Of a stretch of 64,000 bases of DNA, positions 46,050 through 55,335 are shown one piece after another. The notes under the pieces are model-generated. The model saw only the letters and a list, made by a program, of their open reading frames with translations, had not been told where the DNA came from and did not search any database. This DNA comes from Oscillospiraceae bacterium. GTDB lineage: Bacteria > Bacillota > Clostridia > Oscillospirales > Acutalibacteraceae. Location: the NCBI GenBank assembly GCA_015066005.1, contig SVPF01000005.1:17244-81243 (forward strand), given 5' to 3'. A program made the translations under genes and the position numbers. Each line of letters begins with the position of its first letter. Positions within the stretch are counted from its first letter, which is position 1.

Positions 46050-46970
46050 TTAATCTAATCCAAAGGTATGAATAAGACCTTGGCGGTTACGCCAGTCTTC
46101 CTTAACCTTTACCCACAGCTTAACCGATGCGCGAATGCCGAAAAATTCCTCAATATCACGGCGGGACTGCATACCGATTTTTTTAAGCATTGCGCCACCC
46201 TTGCCGATAATAATACCCTTGTGCGAATCCTTTTCGCAAATAATGGTGGCTTCAATTTCGACAATTGGCTCACCCTCAGCAGTGTCACGTTCAACAAAGC
46301 GCTCCAAATCAACCGCAATACCGTGCGGTACCTCTTTATCAAGTGAACGTAAAAGCTTTTCACGAATCATTTCAGCAACTATTACCTTTTCGGGTTGGTC
46401 GGTAACATCGTCCGACGGGAAGAAATGGGGCGAAGGCTTTGAAAACTTTTTAATTTCAGTCATCAAAATATCAACACCGTCACCTGTACGGGCCGAAAGC
46501 GGTACAACTGCTTCAAAGTCAAACGCTTTTGTGTATGCCATAATAAGTGAAAACAGCTCGTCCTTCTTTTCTAAAAGGTCAATTTTATTTATAACTAAAA
46601 CCGCCTTCATTTTGCGGCGCTTAAGGTCTTCAATAAGCCTTGCCTCAGCAGGTGGTAAATTGTCACCGTCAAACTTAAATTTGGGGTTAGCCTCAACCAC
46701 TAAAACAGCCGCATCAACATCGGTCATACCGTCACTTACGGCTTTATTCATATTCTTATCAAGCTCGTTTTTAGCCTTATGAAAGCCTGGGGTGTCAATA
46801 AAAACAATTTGGTTTTCACCCTCGGTTTTAATGCCCATAATTTTAGTACGGGTGGTTTGTGGCTTGTCCGAAACGATAGCCACCTTTTGACCCAAAATGC
46901 AGTTCATAAGTGAGGATTTGCCAACATTTGGACGACCTATAATTGTTATAAAAGCAGATGTTTGTTTCAT
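46050..46970 (-). CDS. era: GTPase Era
   Basis: GRPNVGKSSLMN, DTPGFHKAKNELDKNMNKA, NKID, KH domain IIGKGGAMLKKIG. Confidence 0.97.
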   Translation of the reverse strand: MKQTSAFITIIGRPNVGKSSLMNCILGQKVAIVSDKPQTTRTKIMGIKTEGENQIVFIDTPGFHKAKNELDKNMNKAVSDGMTDVDAAVLVVEANPKFKFDGDNLPPAEARLIEDLKRRKMKAVLVINKIDLLEKKDELFSLIMAYTKAFDFEAVVPLSARTGDGVDILMTEIKKFSKPSPHFFPSDDVTDQPEKVIVAEMIREKLLRSLDKEVPHGIAVDLERFVERDTAEGEPIVEIEATIICEKDSHKGIIIGKGGAMLKKIGMQSRRDIEEFFGIRASVKLWVKVKEDWRNRQGLIHTFGLD

Positions 46971-47446
46971 TTTTTAACCTCTAAACCCATTGTTTTTAAA
47001 ATTTCTTCCTGTTTATAAAACATTTCTTTTTCTTCTTCTAAATTATTAACGTGGTCATAGCCTAAAAGATGAAGCATTGAATGCACCGTTAAAAAGGCAA
47101 TTTCACGCTCAATACCGTGACCGTAAAGCTCGGCCTGAGCTAAAGCGTGGTCGGATGATATAACAATATCACCAAGCATTAAAGCGTCGGTTTCGGGGTT
47201 ATAATCGTACACCCCATCCTCACCCAACGGAAAAGACAACACATCGGTGGATTTATCAATATCCCTGAATTCACGGTTTAATTCCTGTATTTTTGCATCA
47301 TCAACAATTGTCACATTTATTTCTGCCTTATCTATAAAGCCTTCATACTTCAAAGCAGCATTACACGCTTTACGGATAAGTGCGCGGTATTCTTTGGGAA
47401 TTACAACATTTTTTTCTTTTACTGTTATATTAACCTTTGCGTTCAT
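46967..47446 (-). CDS. ybeY: Endoribonuclease YbeY
   Basis: FLTVHSMLHLLGYDHVNNLEEEKEMFYKQEEIL. Confidence 0.96.
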   Translation of the reverse strand: MNAKVNITVKEKNVVIPKEYRALIRKACNAALKYEGFIDKAEINVTIVDDAKIQELNREFRDIDKSTDVLSFPLGEDGVYDYNPETDALMLGDIVISSDHALAQAELYGHGIEREIAFLTVHSMLHLLGYDHVNNLEEEKEMFYKQEEILKTMGLEVKK

Positions 47447-48443
47447 TTAGTTCCTCGTTTCTTTCATAAGCCTTAATGATTTCCTGCACTAAGCGGTGCC
47501 TTACAACATCCTTTTCGGATAATCGCATAATTGCAATATCGTCAATATTTTTAAGAATTTTCACCGCATCCTTAAGGCCCGACTTTTTGCCCGACGGCAA
47601 GTCTATTTGGGTAATATCACCCGTTACAACCGCCTTTGAATTAAAGCCAAGACGGGTTAAAAACATCTTCATTTGTTCACTTGTGGTATTTTGCGCTTCA
47701 TCTAAAATTATAAAGCTGTCATCCAGCGTTCTGCCGCGCATATACGCTAAAGGCGCCACTTCAATATCACCGCGTTCAATACAACGCTGAAAGTTTTCAG
47801 CCCCAAGCATTTCAAAAAGTGCATCGTATAGCGGGCGGAGATACGGGTCAATTTTTTGCTGTAAATCGCCTGGTAAGAAGCCAAGGCTTTCCCCTGCTTC
47901 AACAGCGGGGCGGGTTAAAATTATGCGGTTTACCTGCTTTGAACGAAAAGCCGCTACCGCAACAGCCACCGCTAAAAAGGTTTTACCTGTACCTGCAGGG
48001 CCAACGCCGATTGTAATGGTGTTTTTCTTAATAGCTTCAATATACTTCTTTTGACCGAGGGTTTTTGCCTTTACTGGCTTACCCTTAGAAGTGATACACA
48101 CACAATCACTGTTTAAAAGCTTACCAATTTTATCATCCTCACCGTCACGAACAAGTGTGTCGGCATACTGAATGCTTTGGTCGGTAATTTGTTCACCCTT
48201 GTTTATCATTTCAATTAAACATTCAACCGTTCTTACTGCAATTAAAACATCATTCGGGTCGCCCGATACTTTAATCTGACTGCCGCGGTTTGTTATAACA
48301 ACATTATACCTTTTTTCAATATCCTTAATATTTTCATCGAAGTTGCCAAACAAAGCCACTAACTGTTCAATTCGTTCAATGTCGATTGTTTTTTCAAACA
48401 CCGTATCACATCCACAAGATATATTTAATTTATTATAACACAA
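47430..48443 (-). CDS. PhoH family protein
   Basis: GPAGTGKTFLAVA, FIILDEAQNTTSEQMKMFLTRLG, VVTGDITQIDLP. Confidence 0.95.
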   Translation of the reverse strand: MCYNKLNISCGCDTVFEKTIDIERIEQLVALFGNFDENIKDIEKRYNVVITNRGSQIKVSGDPNDVLIAVRTVECLIEMINKGEQITDQSIQYADTLVRDGEDDKIGKLLNSDCVCITSKGKPVKAKTLGQKKYIEAIKKNTITIGVGPAGTGKTFLAVAVAVAAFRSKQVNRIILTRPAVEAGESLGFLPGDLQQKIDPYLRPLYDALFEMLGAENFQRCIERGDIEVAPLAYMRGRTLDDSFIILDEAQNTTSEQMKMFLTRLGFNSKAVVTGDITQIDLPSGKKSGLKDAVKILKNIDDIAIMRLSEKDVVRHRLVQEIIKAYERNEELNERKG

Positions 48444-48480
48444 TTAAATTAAAAAATCTATAGTAACAATAATGTGTAAA

Positions 48481-49629
48481 CTATTTTTCAATATTAAAAA
48501 TTAAGTTTTGACTTGTTGCAATATCTCGGCTTTCATAAATTTTGGCTTTCATCGTTACAAAGGTATAATTATCAAAAAAATCCTTTTTAACCTCTGCATT
48601 GGGGTACTGCTTTTCAATTTGCTTTGTAAGCCTTTCACAAGCTAAATCAAAGCTTAATTTTACCTCTTTCGTTTCTTTAAAAATAAAGTGTTTTCTATGT
48701 AGCCTTATAGGAATTGCGTTACCAAAAAGCTTCAAATTCTTTGCAGTATAGTTACTTTCATATTCACCCTTTTCCACCCCTAAATAAAGCGGTATTTCAA
48801 AAGTAAAGGCTTCTAAAACGGTTTTGGTTTTTTGTTTGCCCGTTAAAACGCTTTCCTCAATAATATAGTTTTGCGAAACTTCGGTTACGGTAACGGTTTC
48901 GGCAATAATTTTACCCCGGCTTTTTACAAATTTTGTGCCGTTTTCGTTTTCAATTATGCCGGATACAAGCACATCGCCTTTTTTGACCGTATCCCCCACC
49001 TTTACAACACAGTTGCCAACGGTTACATCAATATGCTTTATAATACCGTCGCTGTCAGCAACTAAATTGGATGCCAAAAACTCTCCCTCATCCTTAGGGG
49101 TGATTTCGGTAACGTCAACCGTTAAAACACAGCCTTCTATATTAAACGAGGCCCAGGAAAGCTTGTTGTTTTTAAGCAATAATTCCTGCGCCTTGTTTTT
49201 AGCATCAAAGCCTTTAACAAATATTCCCTCCTTTACACCGATTTTTTGGCAGTCGCTTATTATTTCGAAATCACTTACACCTTTATTACCCCGAACATCG
49301 ATAATCCACACGAAGCCCGATAAAAAATTAAGCATAAACACAAAGATTAAAAGCCCTGCAAAAATGCCAAAACGGCGCTTGTATTTATTAGTGAAAAAAG
49401 GCAATCCCCAACGCTTTAAAATGTGAAGCCTTACCCCCTGCTTTCTAAAAATTTTTGGCAGTCTTTTAAAGTCTTTAACATTTATTTTACAGCAAATTTT
49501 GCCCTTTTGAAAACGGATATCCCAAACACTTATTTTGTGTTTTTCACATAAATTAAGCATTTTTTCGGGATAAATACCGTAAACTGCAATTTCTAAAACA
49601 CCAAGAAAAAATCTATACAAAAAAAGCAT
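48481..49629 (-). CDS. yqfD: Sporulation protein YqfD
   Basis: VWIIDVRGNKGVSDFEIISDCQKIGVKEG...; N-terminal cytoplasmic part, TM, YqfD family layout; adjacent to yqfC and phoH. Confidence 0.9.
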   Translation of the reverse strand: MLFLYRFFLGVLEIAVYGIYPEKMLNLCEKHKISVWDIRFQKGKICCKINVKDFKRLPKIFRKQGVRLHILKRWGLPFFTNKYKRRFGIFAGLLIFVFMLNFLSGFVWIIDVRGNKGVSDFEIISDCQKIGVKEGIFVKGFDAKNKAQELLLKNNKLSWASFNIEGCVLTVDVTEITPKDEGEFLASNLVADSDGIIKHIDVTVGNCVVKVGDTVKKGDVLVSGIIENENGTKFVKSRGKIIAETVTVTEVSQNYIIEESVLTGKQKTKTVLEAFTFEIPLYLGVEKGEYESNYTAKNLKLFGNAIPIRLHRKHFIFKETKEVKLSFDLACERLTKQIEKQYPNAEVKKDFFDNYTFVTMKAKIYESRDIATSQNLIFNIEK

Positions 49630-49637
49630 AGCTCCAC

Positions 49638-49934
49638 CTAATCACAAAATTCAATACTTTTAATATTGCCTTTAACCGTTATTGCTTTATTTTCAAAGGT
49701 TAAAATATCAAAATTTTTACCGCAAATTAAAAGCGCACCATTTTTAAGCCGAAGCTTTAAATAATCGTCGGTGTATTCATAAATACCCTCGCATCCGTCA
49801 ATTTCAATTTTGCCGCTACCGAAGATTTCAATCTGCGGGCTTTTAAGCATAGTGCCGTCAATAAAATCGGCCTTGGGCATCAAATTCCAACCAGGCCTTT
49901 TTTTACTCTTTTCTATTTTAAGCTTTTTTGTCAT
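49638..49934 (-). CDS. yqfC: YabP/YqfC family sporulation protein
   Basis: Likely start MTKKLKIEKSKK at 49934; SPQIEIFGSGKIEIDGCEGIYEYTDDYLKLRLKNGALLICGKNFDILTFENKAITVKGNIKSIEF. Confidence 0.88.
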   Translation of the reverse strand: MTKKLKIEKSKKRPGWNLMPKADFIDGTMLKSPQIEIFGSGKIEIDGCEGIYEYTDDYLKLRLKNGALLICGKNFDILTFENKAITVKGNIKSIEFCD

Positions 49935-49995
49935 TTTATACCACCCTTGTAATAATGCTATGAAATAAATTATAAAATAATTCATAGGTGGTATT

Positions 49996-51027
49996 ATGAA
50001 AAAGCTTATAAGCTGTATGACGCTTATTTTTGTTTCTTTTTTTGCATTTTCAATTCTTTTAAAGCCTGATATTTGCATTAAAGCAGCACTTACGGGAGTT
50101 ATGCTTTGCGGCAATGTAATTATCCCCTCAATTTACCCATTTACCTTTTGTGTTTTGTTTATAAATAACAGTAATGCCGCCAATATTTTAAAGCCGTTAA
50201 ACCCAATAACCAAATTTGTTTTCGGTCTTAATTATTATGAGTTTTCGCTGTTTTCACTGTCACTCATAGGCGGTTATCCACTAGGGGCAAAACTCTTAAA
50301 TGAAAGCAAAAGCCACAATGCCAATTTAATGCTTAATTACTGTATAAATGCGGGTCCCGCTTTTATTATTTTAGCGGTCGGAAAGGGCATTTTTAAAAGT
50401 GAAGCGGTTGGCTTGGTGCTGTTTTTAAGCCATATTCTTTCTTCTGTTATAGTTGCAATTTTTTTACGCAAAAAAACAGTATATGAAGCACCAAAACAAA
50501 CAAAAATAACACTTAACATTGTTGAAAATTTTGTCATTTCGGCTTCTGCTGCAGCCGACACGGTAATAAAAATTTGTGCACTTGTAATTTTATTTTCCTG
50601 CATTGGCAGTTATATTGAATACTTTGCACATTACTTTGCACCGCTTAAGCTTTTAGGACTTTTGTGCGAGGTTACAAATGCAGTTTTTAAGTGCAATAAC
50701 ATACTTATAGTATCGTTTTTGTTGGGCTTTTCGGGCTTTAGTATTTGGGCGCAAATTTTTTCGCTTGCAAAAAATATTAAAATTAACTACATAAAATTTA
50801 TATTCTTCCGCCTGCTTCACGGCATACTTTCATCCCTCTTAACCCTGACTGCTATAAAGCTGCTTAAAATAAGCGTTTCCACCCTTTCAAACAATCTTAC
50901 TTTTAGCCCCAAAATATTTATAAGCACACCTGCAGCTGCCCTTTCGCTGATAATAATGGGTATAGTGCTGACAATTTCCCTAAGTAACAAAAAATATGCT
51001 GGCAATTTAATGGAAGATATAGTATAA
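49996..51027 (+). CDS. YlbJ-like sporulation integral membrane protein
   Basis: 343 aa, multi-TM; LSLIGGYPLGAKLLNE; INAGPAFIILAVG; FSGFSIWAQI. Confidence 0.75.
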   Translation: MKKLISCMTLIFVSFFAFSILLKPDICIKAALTGVMLCGNVIIPSIYPFTFCVLFINNSNAANILKPLNPITKFVFGLNYYEFSLFSLSLIGGYPLGAKLLNESKSHNANLMLNYCINAGPAFIILAVGKGIFKSEAVGLVLFLSHILSSVIVAIFLRKKTVYEAPKQTKITLNIVENFVISASAAADTVIKICALVILFSCIGSYIEYFAHYFAPLKLLGLLCEVTNAVFKCNNILIVSFLLGFSGFSIWAQIFSLAKNIKINYIKFIFFRLLHGILSSLLTLTAIKLLKISVSTLSNNLTFSPKIFISTPAAALSLIIMGIVLTISLSNKKYAGNLMEDIV

Positions 51028-51051
51028 TGCCTTTAAAGGATGTGAAAAATA

Positions 51052-51267
51052 ATGGCCAAATCACCTTTTAATAAAAAGCTTGAAAAGCATTGCGAATATT
51101 GCGCGTATGGTAATGTGCTTAATTTTGATGACCAAATAATTTGCAAAAAGCACGGCGTTACCGACAAAACCGACAAATGCCGCAGTTATAAATATGACCC
51201 ATTAAAGCGTGTGCCCAAGCAGGTGAAAATTGCTGATGGATACAGCGAAGAAGATTTTAAATTATAA
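51052..51267 (+). CDS. Small cysteine-containing conserved hypothetical protein
   Basis: 71 aa; HCEYCAYGNVLNFDDQIICKKHGVTDKTDKCRSYKYDPLKRVP; terminator directly downstream. Confidence 0.7.
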   Translation: MAKSPFNKKLEKHCEYCAYGNVLNFDDQIICKKHGVTDKTDKCRSYKYDPLKRVPKQVKIADGYSEEDFKL

Positions 51268-51277
51268 GCATAAAAAA

Positions 51278-51310
51278 ACGCTCGCTTTTCAGCGAGCGTT
51301 TAGTTTTGTT
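51278..51310. terminator. Intrinsic terminator between convergent genes
   Basis: AACGCTCGCT-ttt-AGCGAGCGTT followed by TAGTTTTG; A-run upstream serves the minus strand. Confidence 0.8.
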
Positions 51311-51315
51311 AAATA

Positions 51316-51576
51316 TTAGTCATTAACATAAGGAAGTAATGCAATTTGACGAGCACGCTTGATAGCGGTTGTCAATTCACGCTGGTGAGCAGCGCAGGTG
51401 CCGGTAGCACGGCGGGGTAAAATCTTAGCGCGTTCAGAAATGAACTTGCGAAGATATGCAACATCCTTATAATCAATGGCTTCAACACGGTCAACACAGA
51501 AATGGCAAACCTTCTTGCGAGGTTTTCTGTGCATGGGTCTTTCGTTTCTCTCTTCCATTTTAAAGCCTCCAATCAT
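51316..51576 (-). CDS. rpsR: 30S ribosomal protein S18
   Basis: [64 protein letters not shown]. Confidence 0.98.
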   Translation of the reverse strand: MIGGFKMEERNERPMHRKPRKKVCHFCVDRVEAIDYKDVAYLRKFISERAKILPRRATGTCAAHQRELTTAIKRARQIALLPYVND

Positions 51577-51597
51577 TAAAAGTTAGTAAAATTAAAA

Positions 51598-52011
51598 TTA
51601 GAACGGAAGGTCGCTGTCTTCCACAGCGTCCATCTCAGCAAAATCATTAACATCAGCGTTGCTGAAGGAAGCACCTTCGGCACCTGCTGAATCTCTCTTA
51701 GATTCAACAAACTGAACATTATTTGCAATTACTTCAAAAACATTACGGTTGTTGCCGTTTTTATCCTGATATCTTCTGGTCTGAATAGAGCCTTCAATAC
51801 CGATAAGATTACCCTTTTTAAAGTATTTGGTAATGAATTCTGCTGTTTTTTGCCAAGCAACGATGTTTATAAAATCGGTTTGGCGTTCTTCGCCCGAACG
51901 ATAACGACGCTCAACTGCGATAGAAAATGTGGTCACATTAGTGCCGTTGGTTGTGGTTTTTAGCTCCGGATCGGCCGTTAAGCGACCTGTTAAAACAACT
52001 AAGTTAAACAT
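51598..52011 (-). CDS. ssb: Single-stranded DNA-binding protein
   Basis: MFNLVVLTGRLTADPELKTTTNGTNVTTFSIAVERR...; acidic tip DAVEDSDLPF. Confidence 0.98.
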   Translation of the reverse strand: MFNLVVLTGRLTADPELKTTTNGTNVTTFSIAVERRYRSGEERQTDFINIVAWQKTAEFITKYFKKGNLIGIEGSIQTRRYQDKNGNNRNVFEVIANNVQFVESKRDSAGAEGASFSNADVNDFAEMDAVEDSDLPF

Positions 52012-52029
52012 CTATTGTTTTCTCCTTGC

Positions 52030-52311
52030 TTACTTTTTGATAACCATAATACGAAGTACACCGTCAGTAATCTTTGCAATACGCTCTAATTCTGCGGGGA
52101 AGGTCGGTTCGCTTTCGAATTCATAGAAAACGTAGTAACCTTCAGCCTCGTCGTTAATAAGGTATGCAAGACGACGCTTGCCCCAATCATTAACATTTTC
52201 AATGGCACCGTTTTTAGCGATAAGGTCATTGAACTTTTCTTTCAAAGCCAATGTTGCTTCTTCACCGTTAGCTACGGTGAAAATCATAGCAGCCTCATAC
52301 TTATTGGTCAT
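52030..52311 (-). CDS. rpsF: 30S ribosomal protein S6
   Basis: YEAAMIFTVANGEEA...VNDWGKRRLAYLINDEAEGYYVFYEFES; operon rpsF-ssb-rpsR. Confidence 0.97.
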   Translation of the reverse strand: MTNKYEAAMIFTVANGEEATLALKEKFNDLIAKNGAIENVNDWGKRRLAYLINDEAEGYYVFYEFESEPTFPAELERIAKITDGVLRIMVIKK

Positions 52312-52329
52312 TTACTTTTGCACCTCCTT

Positions 52330-52396
52330 CTGGACTTTTGGTCCCGTGTCTTCACGGAACAAGGAGCTAAGGAAGACCGCAGTCCCCCGTTTAGCA
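52330..52396 (-). ncRNA. Candidate rpsF leader (S6:S18 autoregulatory RNA-like structure)
   Basis: Minus strand nested pairing GGACT-gc-GGTC ... CCGTG-AAGA-CACGG ... GACC-aaa-AGTCC in the rpsF 5' UTR. Confidence 0.5.
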
Positions 52397-52402
52397 TCAA
52401 CC

Positions 52403-52431
52403 ATTATAACAATTAAACCTTGTTTTGTCAA
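52403..52431 (-). promoter_or_regulatory. rpsF operon promoter
   Basis: Minus strand TTGACA-17 nt-TATAAT. Confidence 0.8.
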
Positions 52432-52439
52432 CAAAAATC

Positions 52440-52468
52440 TTGATTTTATCAACTATAATATATATAAT
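52440..52468 (+). promoter_or_regulatory. coaX promoter
   Basis: TTGATT-17 nt-TATAAT. Confidence 0.6.
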
Positions 52469-52490
52469 ATTTATGAAAGGACTGATGTAA

Positions 52491-53255
52491 ATGCTATTAA
52501 CAATTGATATCGGTAACACCAACATAACTCTTGGTACTTACAATAACCGTATTTTAGGCTTCACCGCACGGCTTTCTACCGACACTAAGAAAACCGACGA
52601 CGAATACGCTATTGACCTTAAAAATCTTTTGTCCCTTTATGGTATGTCCCCCAGCGATATTGAGGACTGCATTATTTCATCAGTTGTACCTTCAGTCGGC
52701 AAAAGCATTAGCCGCGCAGTTGCAAAGCTTTGCCAAATTGTACCTTTAATGCTTGGCCCCGGTATTAAAACAGGGCTTAATATAAAAATTGACAACCCCG
52801 CGCAATTGGGGGCCGACCTTGTGGCAGGCGCTGTTGGCGCAATTGATACCTACAAAATGCCCTGTGTAATTGTTGATATGGGCACCGCCACCACCTTAAG
52901 CGTTTTAGATAAGGACGGTGCATTTTTAGGCGGTGTTATTGCAGCAGGCGTTAGACTTACATTAAAGGCACTTGCCGAAAATACAGCACTTTTAACCTCA
53001 ATTCCCATTGAAGCGCCGAAATCGGTCATTGGCAGTAACACGGTTGAATCTATGCAGTCAGGCTTAGTGCTTGGTACCGCCGCAATGCTTGACGGTCTTT
53101 TAGACCGCATTGAAGCAAAGCTTGGTGAAACCGTAACGGTTGTTGCAACGGGCGGTCTTTCAAAGGAAATTATAACCCACTGTAAACACAGCATTATTTA
53201 TAACGAAAACCTTTTACTTGAAGGTCTTTGCGCAATTTACGAAAAGAATCATTAA
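52491..53255 (+). CDS. coaX: Type III pantothenate kinase
   Basis: MLLTIDIGNTNITLGTY, VVDMGTATTLSVLDKDGAFLGGVIAAGV, VVATGGLSKEI. Confidence 0.96.
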   Translation: MLLTIDIGNTNITLGTYNNRILGFTARLSTDTKKTDDEYAIDLKNLLSLYGMSPSDIEDCIISSVVPSVGKSISRAVAKLCQIVPLMLGPGIKTGLNIKIDNPAQLGADLVAGAVGAIDTYKMPCVIVDMGTATTLSVLDKDGAFLGGVIAAGVRLTLKALAENTALLTSIPIEAPKSVIGSNTVESMQSGLVLGTAAMLDGLLDRIEAKLGETVTVVATGGLSKEIITHCKHSIIYNENLLLEGLCAIYEKNH

Positions 53256-53340
53256 GCAATTACCGCTAAGGCGGATTGTAATATTATTATGAACTGTACC
53301 ACTTGCCTTTTTGGCACGGACAGTATCGGAGGTAATTAAA

Positions 53341-53925
53341 ATGAGTAAAACACTGGCAAGAAAACAAAACACGCAAAAAATTGTTTTTGCGGCAATTCTG
53401 ACAGCACTTGTAATTGTACTGCAATATGTAAGCATGGCATTGCGTTTTGGTATGTTTTCCATTACGCTTGTACTTGTGCCCGTTGTTATAGGTGCAGCAA
53501 CCTGCGGCGTATTAACAGGCGCTTGGCTCGGCTTTGTATTCGGCGTTATAGTGCTTTTAACGGGTGACGCTGCATCGTTTTTAGCAGTCGACTTTTTAGG
53601 AACAATTGTTACCGTTTTAGCAAAAGGCACGCTTTGCGGTGTTGCGGCAGGTCTTGTTTATAAAGCGCTTCAAGGCAAAAACAAGTATTTAGCTGTTATG
53701 GCGGCCGCAGTTACCTGCCCCATTGTAAACACAGGTGTGTTTTTACTTGGTTGCTTGATATTTTTCCTTGAAACCATTAAAGCATGGGGTGTTGCGGCAG
53801 GCTTTACAAACGTTACAGCTTATATGTTTATTGGCCTTGCAGGAACTAATTTTATAATTGAGCTTGTAACCAACATAATTTTAGCGCCCGTAATTTTACG
53901 CGTTTTAAAGTTCGCTAAAAAGTAA
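53341..53925 (+). CDS. ECF transporter S component (possibly pantothenate/vitamin)
   Basis: ATG at 53341 with GGAGG; RKQNTQKIVFAAILTALVIVLQYVS...; six TM-like segments; adjacent to coaX. Confidence 0.85.
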   Translation: MSKTLARKQNTQKIVFAAILTALVIVLQYVSMALRFGMFSITLVLVPVVIGAATCGVLTGAWLGFVFGVIVLLTGDAASFLAVDFLGTIVTVLAKGTLCGVAAGLVYKALQGKNKYLAVMAAAVTCPIVNTGVFLLGCLIFFLETIKAWGVAAGFTNVTAYMFIGLAGTNFIIELVTNIILAPVILRVLKFAKK

Positions 53926-53928
53926 TAT

Positions 53929-53960
53929 AAAGCGGTGAGAAATCACCGCTTTTTTTATTT
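53929..53960 (+). terminator. Intrinsic terminator after the ECF S-component gene
   Basis: AAAGCGGTGA-gaaa-TCACCGCTTT followed by TTTTTATTTT. Confidence 0.9.
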
Positions 53961-54035
53961 TCAAATTATAGTTTATCGGGCTAACGCCCAATTCGGAATT
54001 TGGAATACGTAATTCGGAATTATTGTACAAACCCT

Positions 54036-54170
54036 TGCCTCCATCTGATGAGGGAGGTGGATTTTTGCAAAGCAAAAAGACGGAGGGAGAGACCGAAAGC
54101 ACCGTAAATAAGCACTTTCTCTCCCTCAGTCACGAGTTCCTCGTGCCAGCTCCCTCGTCAGAGGGAGCCA
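54036..54170. repeat. ~135-bp MITE-like element with ~25-bp imperfect terminal inverted repeats
   Basis: TGCCTCCATCTGATGAGGGAGGTGG versus reverse complement of CCAGCTCCCTCGTCAGAGGGAGCCA; internal hairpins TTTTTGCAAAGCAAAAA and GGCACGAGGAACTCGTG; flanked by direct AATTCGGAATT copies. Confidence 0.7.
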
Positions 54171-54232
54171 ATGATATATCCATCCAACCGAGCGATAAAC
54201 CCCAATTTTAAAAATCTCTTGACATTTTTTCA

Positions 54233-54268
54233 AAAGTGTATTACTATAATAGTACAGTAGTACACTTT
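54233..54268. promoter_or_regulatory. YtrA-type operator overlapping the GntR gene promoter
   Basis: AAAGTGTAtTACTATAATAGTACAGTAgTACACTTT dyad; TTGACA (54219-54224) and TACTAT 17 nt downstream. Confidence 0.65.
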
Positions 54269-54280
54269 CGAGGTGATGAG

Positions 54281-54640
54281 ATGGAATTTAAAATTGACAA
54301 ATCCTTGCCAATTTGTCCCCAAATTTGCGACCAGATTTCTGCTTGTATTGCAACGGGTGAATTCCCGCCTGATGCTAAACTATTATCGGTGCGTGAAGTG
54401 GCCGTAAAGGCAGGTGTCAACCCTAACACTGTTCAAAAATCTTTTGAACAGCTCGAAGCACAGGGCTTAATCTATTCTATACGCGGCTCGGGTTGGTTTG
54501 TTGGCAACAATGCCTACCGTGCACAAAAACAGGTTAACTCCCTTGCCGAAGCTAAAACAAAAGCGTATTTTGCATCTATGGCACAGCTTGGCTTTAGCGA
54601 GGATGAGATTAAAAATTATGTTAAGGAGTGGAACAAATGA
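54281..54640 (+). CDS. GntR family (YtrA-type) transcriptional regulator
   Basis: ATG at 54281; PICPQICDQISACIATGEFPPDAKLLSVREVAVKAGVNPNTVQKSFEQLEAQGLIYSIRGSGWFV. Confidence 0.92.
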   Translation: MEFKIDKSLPICPQICDQISACIATGEFPPDAKLLSVREVAVKAGVNPNTVQKSFEQLEAQGLIYSIRGSGWFVGNNAYRAQKQVNSLAEAKTKAYFASMAQLGFSEDEIKNYVKEWNK

Positions 54641-55335
54641 GTGAATTATTACATTGTCAGGACCTTACTAAAAAGTATGGCGGTCTTACCGCACTTGACA
54701 ATTTAAATTTAACCGTTGAAAGCGGTAAAATTATTGGTCTTTTAGGACCTAACGGCTCGGGTAAAACCACATTTATAAAGCTTGTAAACGGCCTTTTAAC
54801 ACCCACCTGGGGCTCAATCTGGATTGATGGAAAAATCCCCGGAGTTGAAACTAAAAAGGTTGTGTCATACTTACCCGATAACAACTTTTTAAATTCGTGG
54901 ATGACGGTATCACAGCTTGTTGACTTATTTTGCGATTTTTACAGCGATTTCAGGCGTGAGCTTGCCTTTGAAATGTTCCAAAAGCTTGATATTGAGCCAA
55001 ACCGCAAATTAAAAACCCTTTCAAAAGGCAACAAAGAAAAGGTTTGCCTTATACTTATTATGAGCCGTAACGCAAAACTGTATGTTCTTGACGAGCCAAT
55101 TGCCGCAGTTGACCCCGCGGCACGTGATTATGTTATTTCAACCATAATAAACAACTATAATCCCGACGCATCGGTTATTATATCCACCCACCTTATTGCC
55201 GATATTGAGCCGATTTTAGATGAAGCCATATTTATAAATAAAGGTAAGGTTGTACTTCATAAATCGGTTGATGAAATCCGCGAGGAATACGGCAAAAGTG
55301 TTGATGAGCTTTTCAGGGAGGAATTCAGATGGTAA
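54637..55335 (+). CDS. ABC transporter ATP-binding protein
   Basis: Walker A GLLGPNGSGKTTFIKLVNG; LSKGNKEKVCLILIMSRNAKLYVLDEPIAAVDP. Confidence 0.93.
   Translation: MSELLHCQDLTKKYGGLTALDNLNLTVESGKIIGLLGPNGSGKTTFIKLVNGLLTPTWGSIWIDGKIPGVETKKVVSYLPDNNFLNSWMTVSQLVDLFCDFYSDFRRELAFEMFQKLDIEPNRKLKTLSKGNKEKVCLILIMSRNAKLYVLDEPIAAVDPAARDYVISTIINNYNPDASVIISTHLIADIEPILDEAIFINKGKVVLHKSVDEIREEYGKSVDELFREEFRW

Noticed and set aside
46135-46782. 215-aa ORF antisense to era
   Set aside because: Serine-rich shadow frame opposite a confidently identified GTPase gene.
53256-53340. Possible riboswitch upstream of the ECF S-component gene
   Set aside because: Only a weak TGCC/GGCA pairing seen; no recognisable FMN, TPP or cobalamin core motifs.
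54023-54211. 62-aa ORF (MYKPLPPSDEGGGFLQSKKTEGETESTVNKHFLSLSHEFLVPAPSSEGA...)
   Set aside because: Falls entirely inside the MITE-like inverted repeat; repeat-derived peptide typical of spurious annotations.
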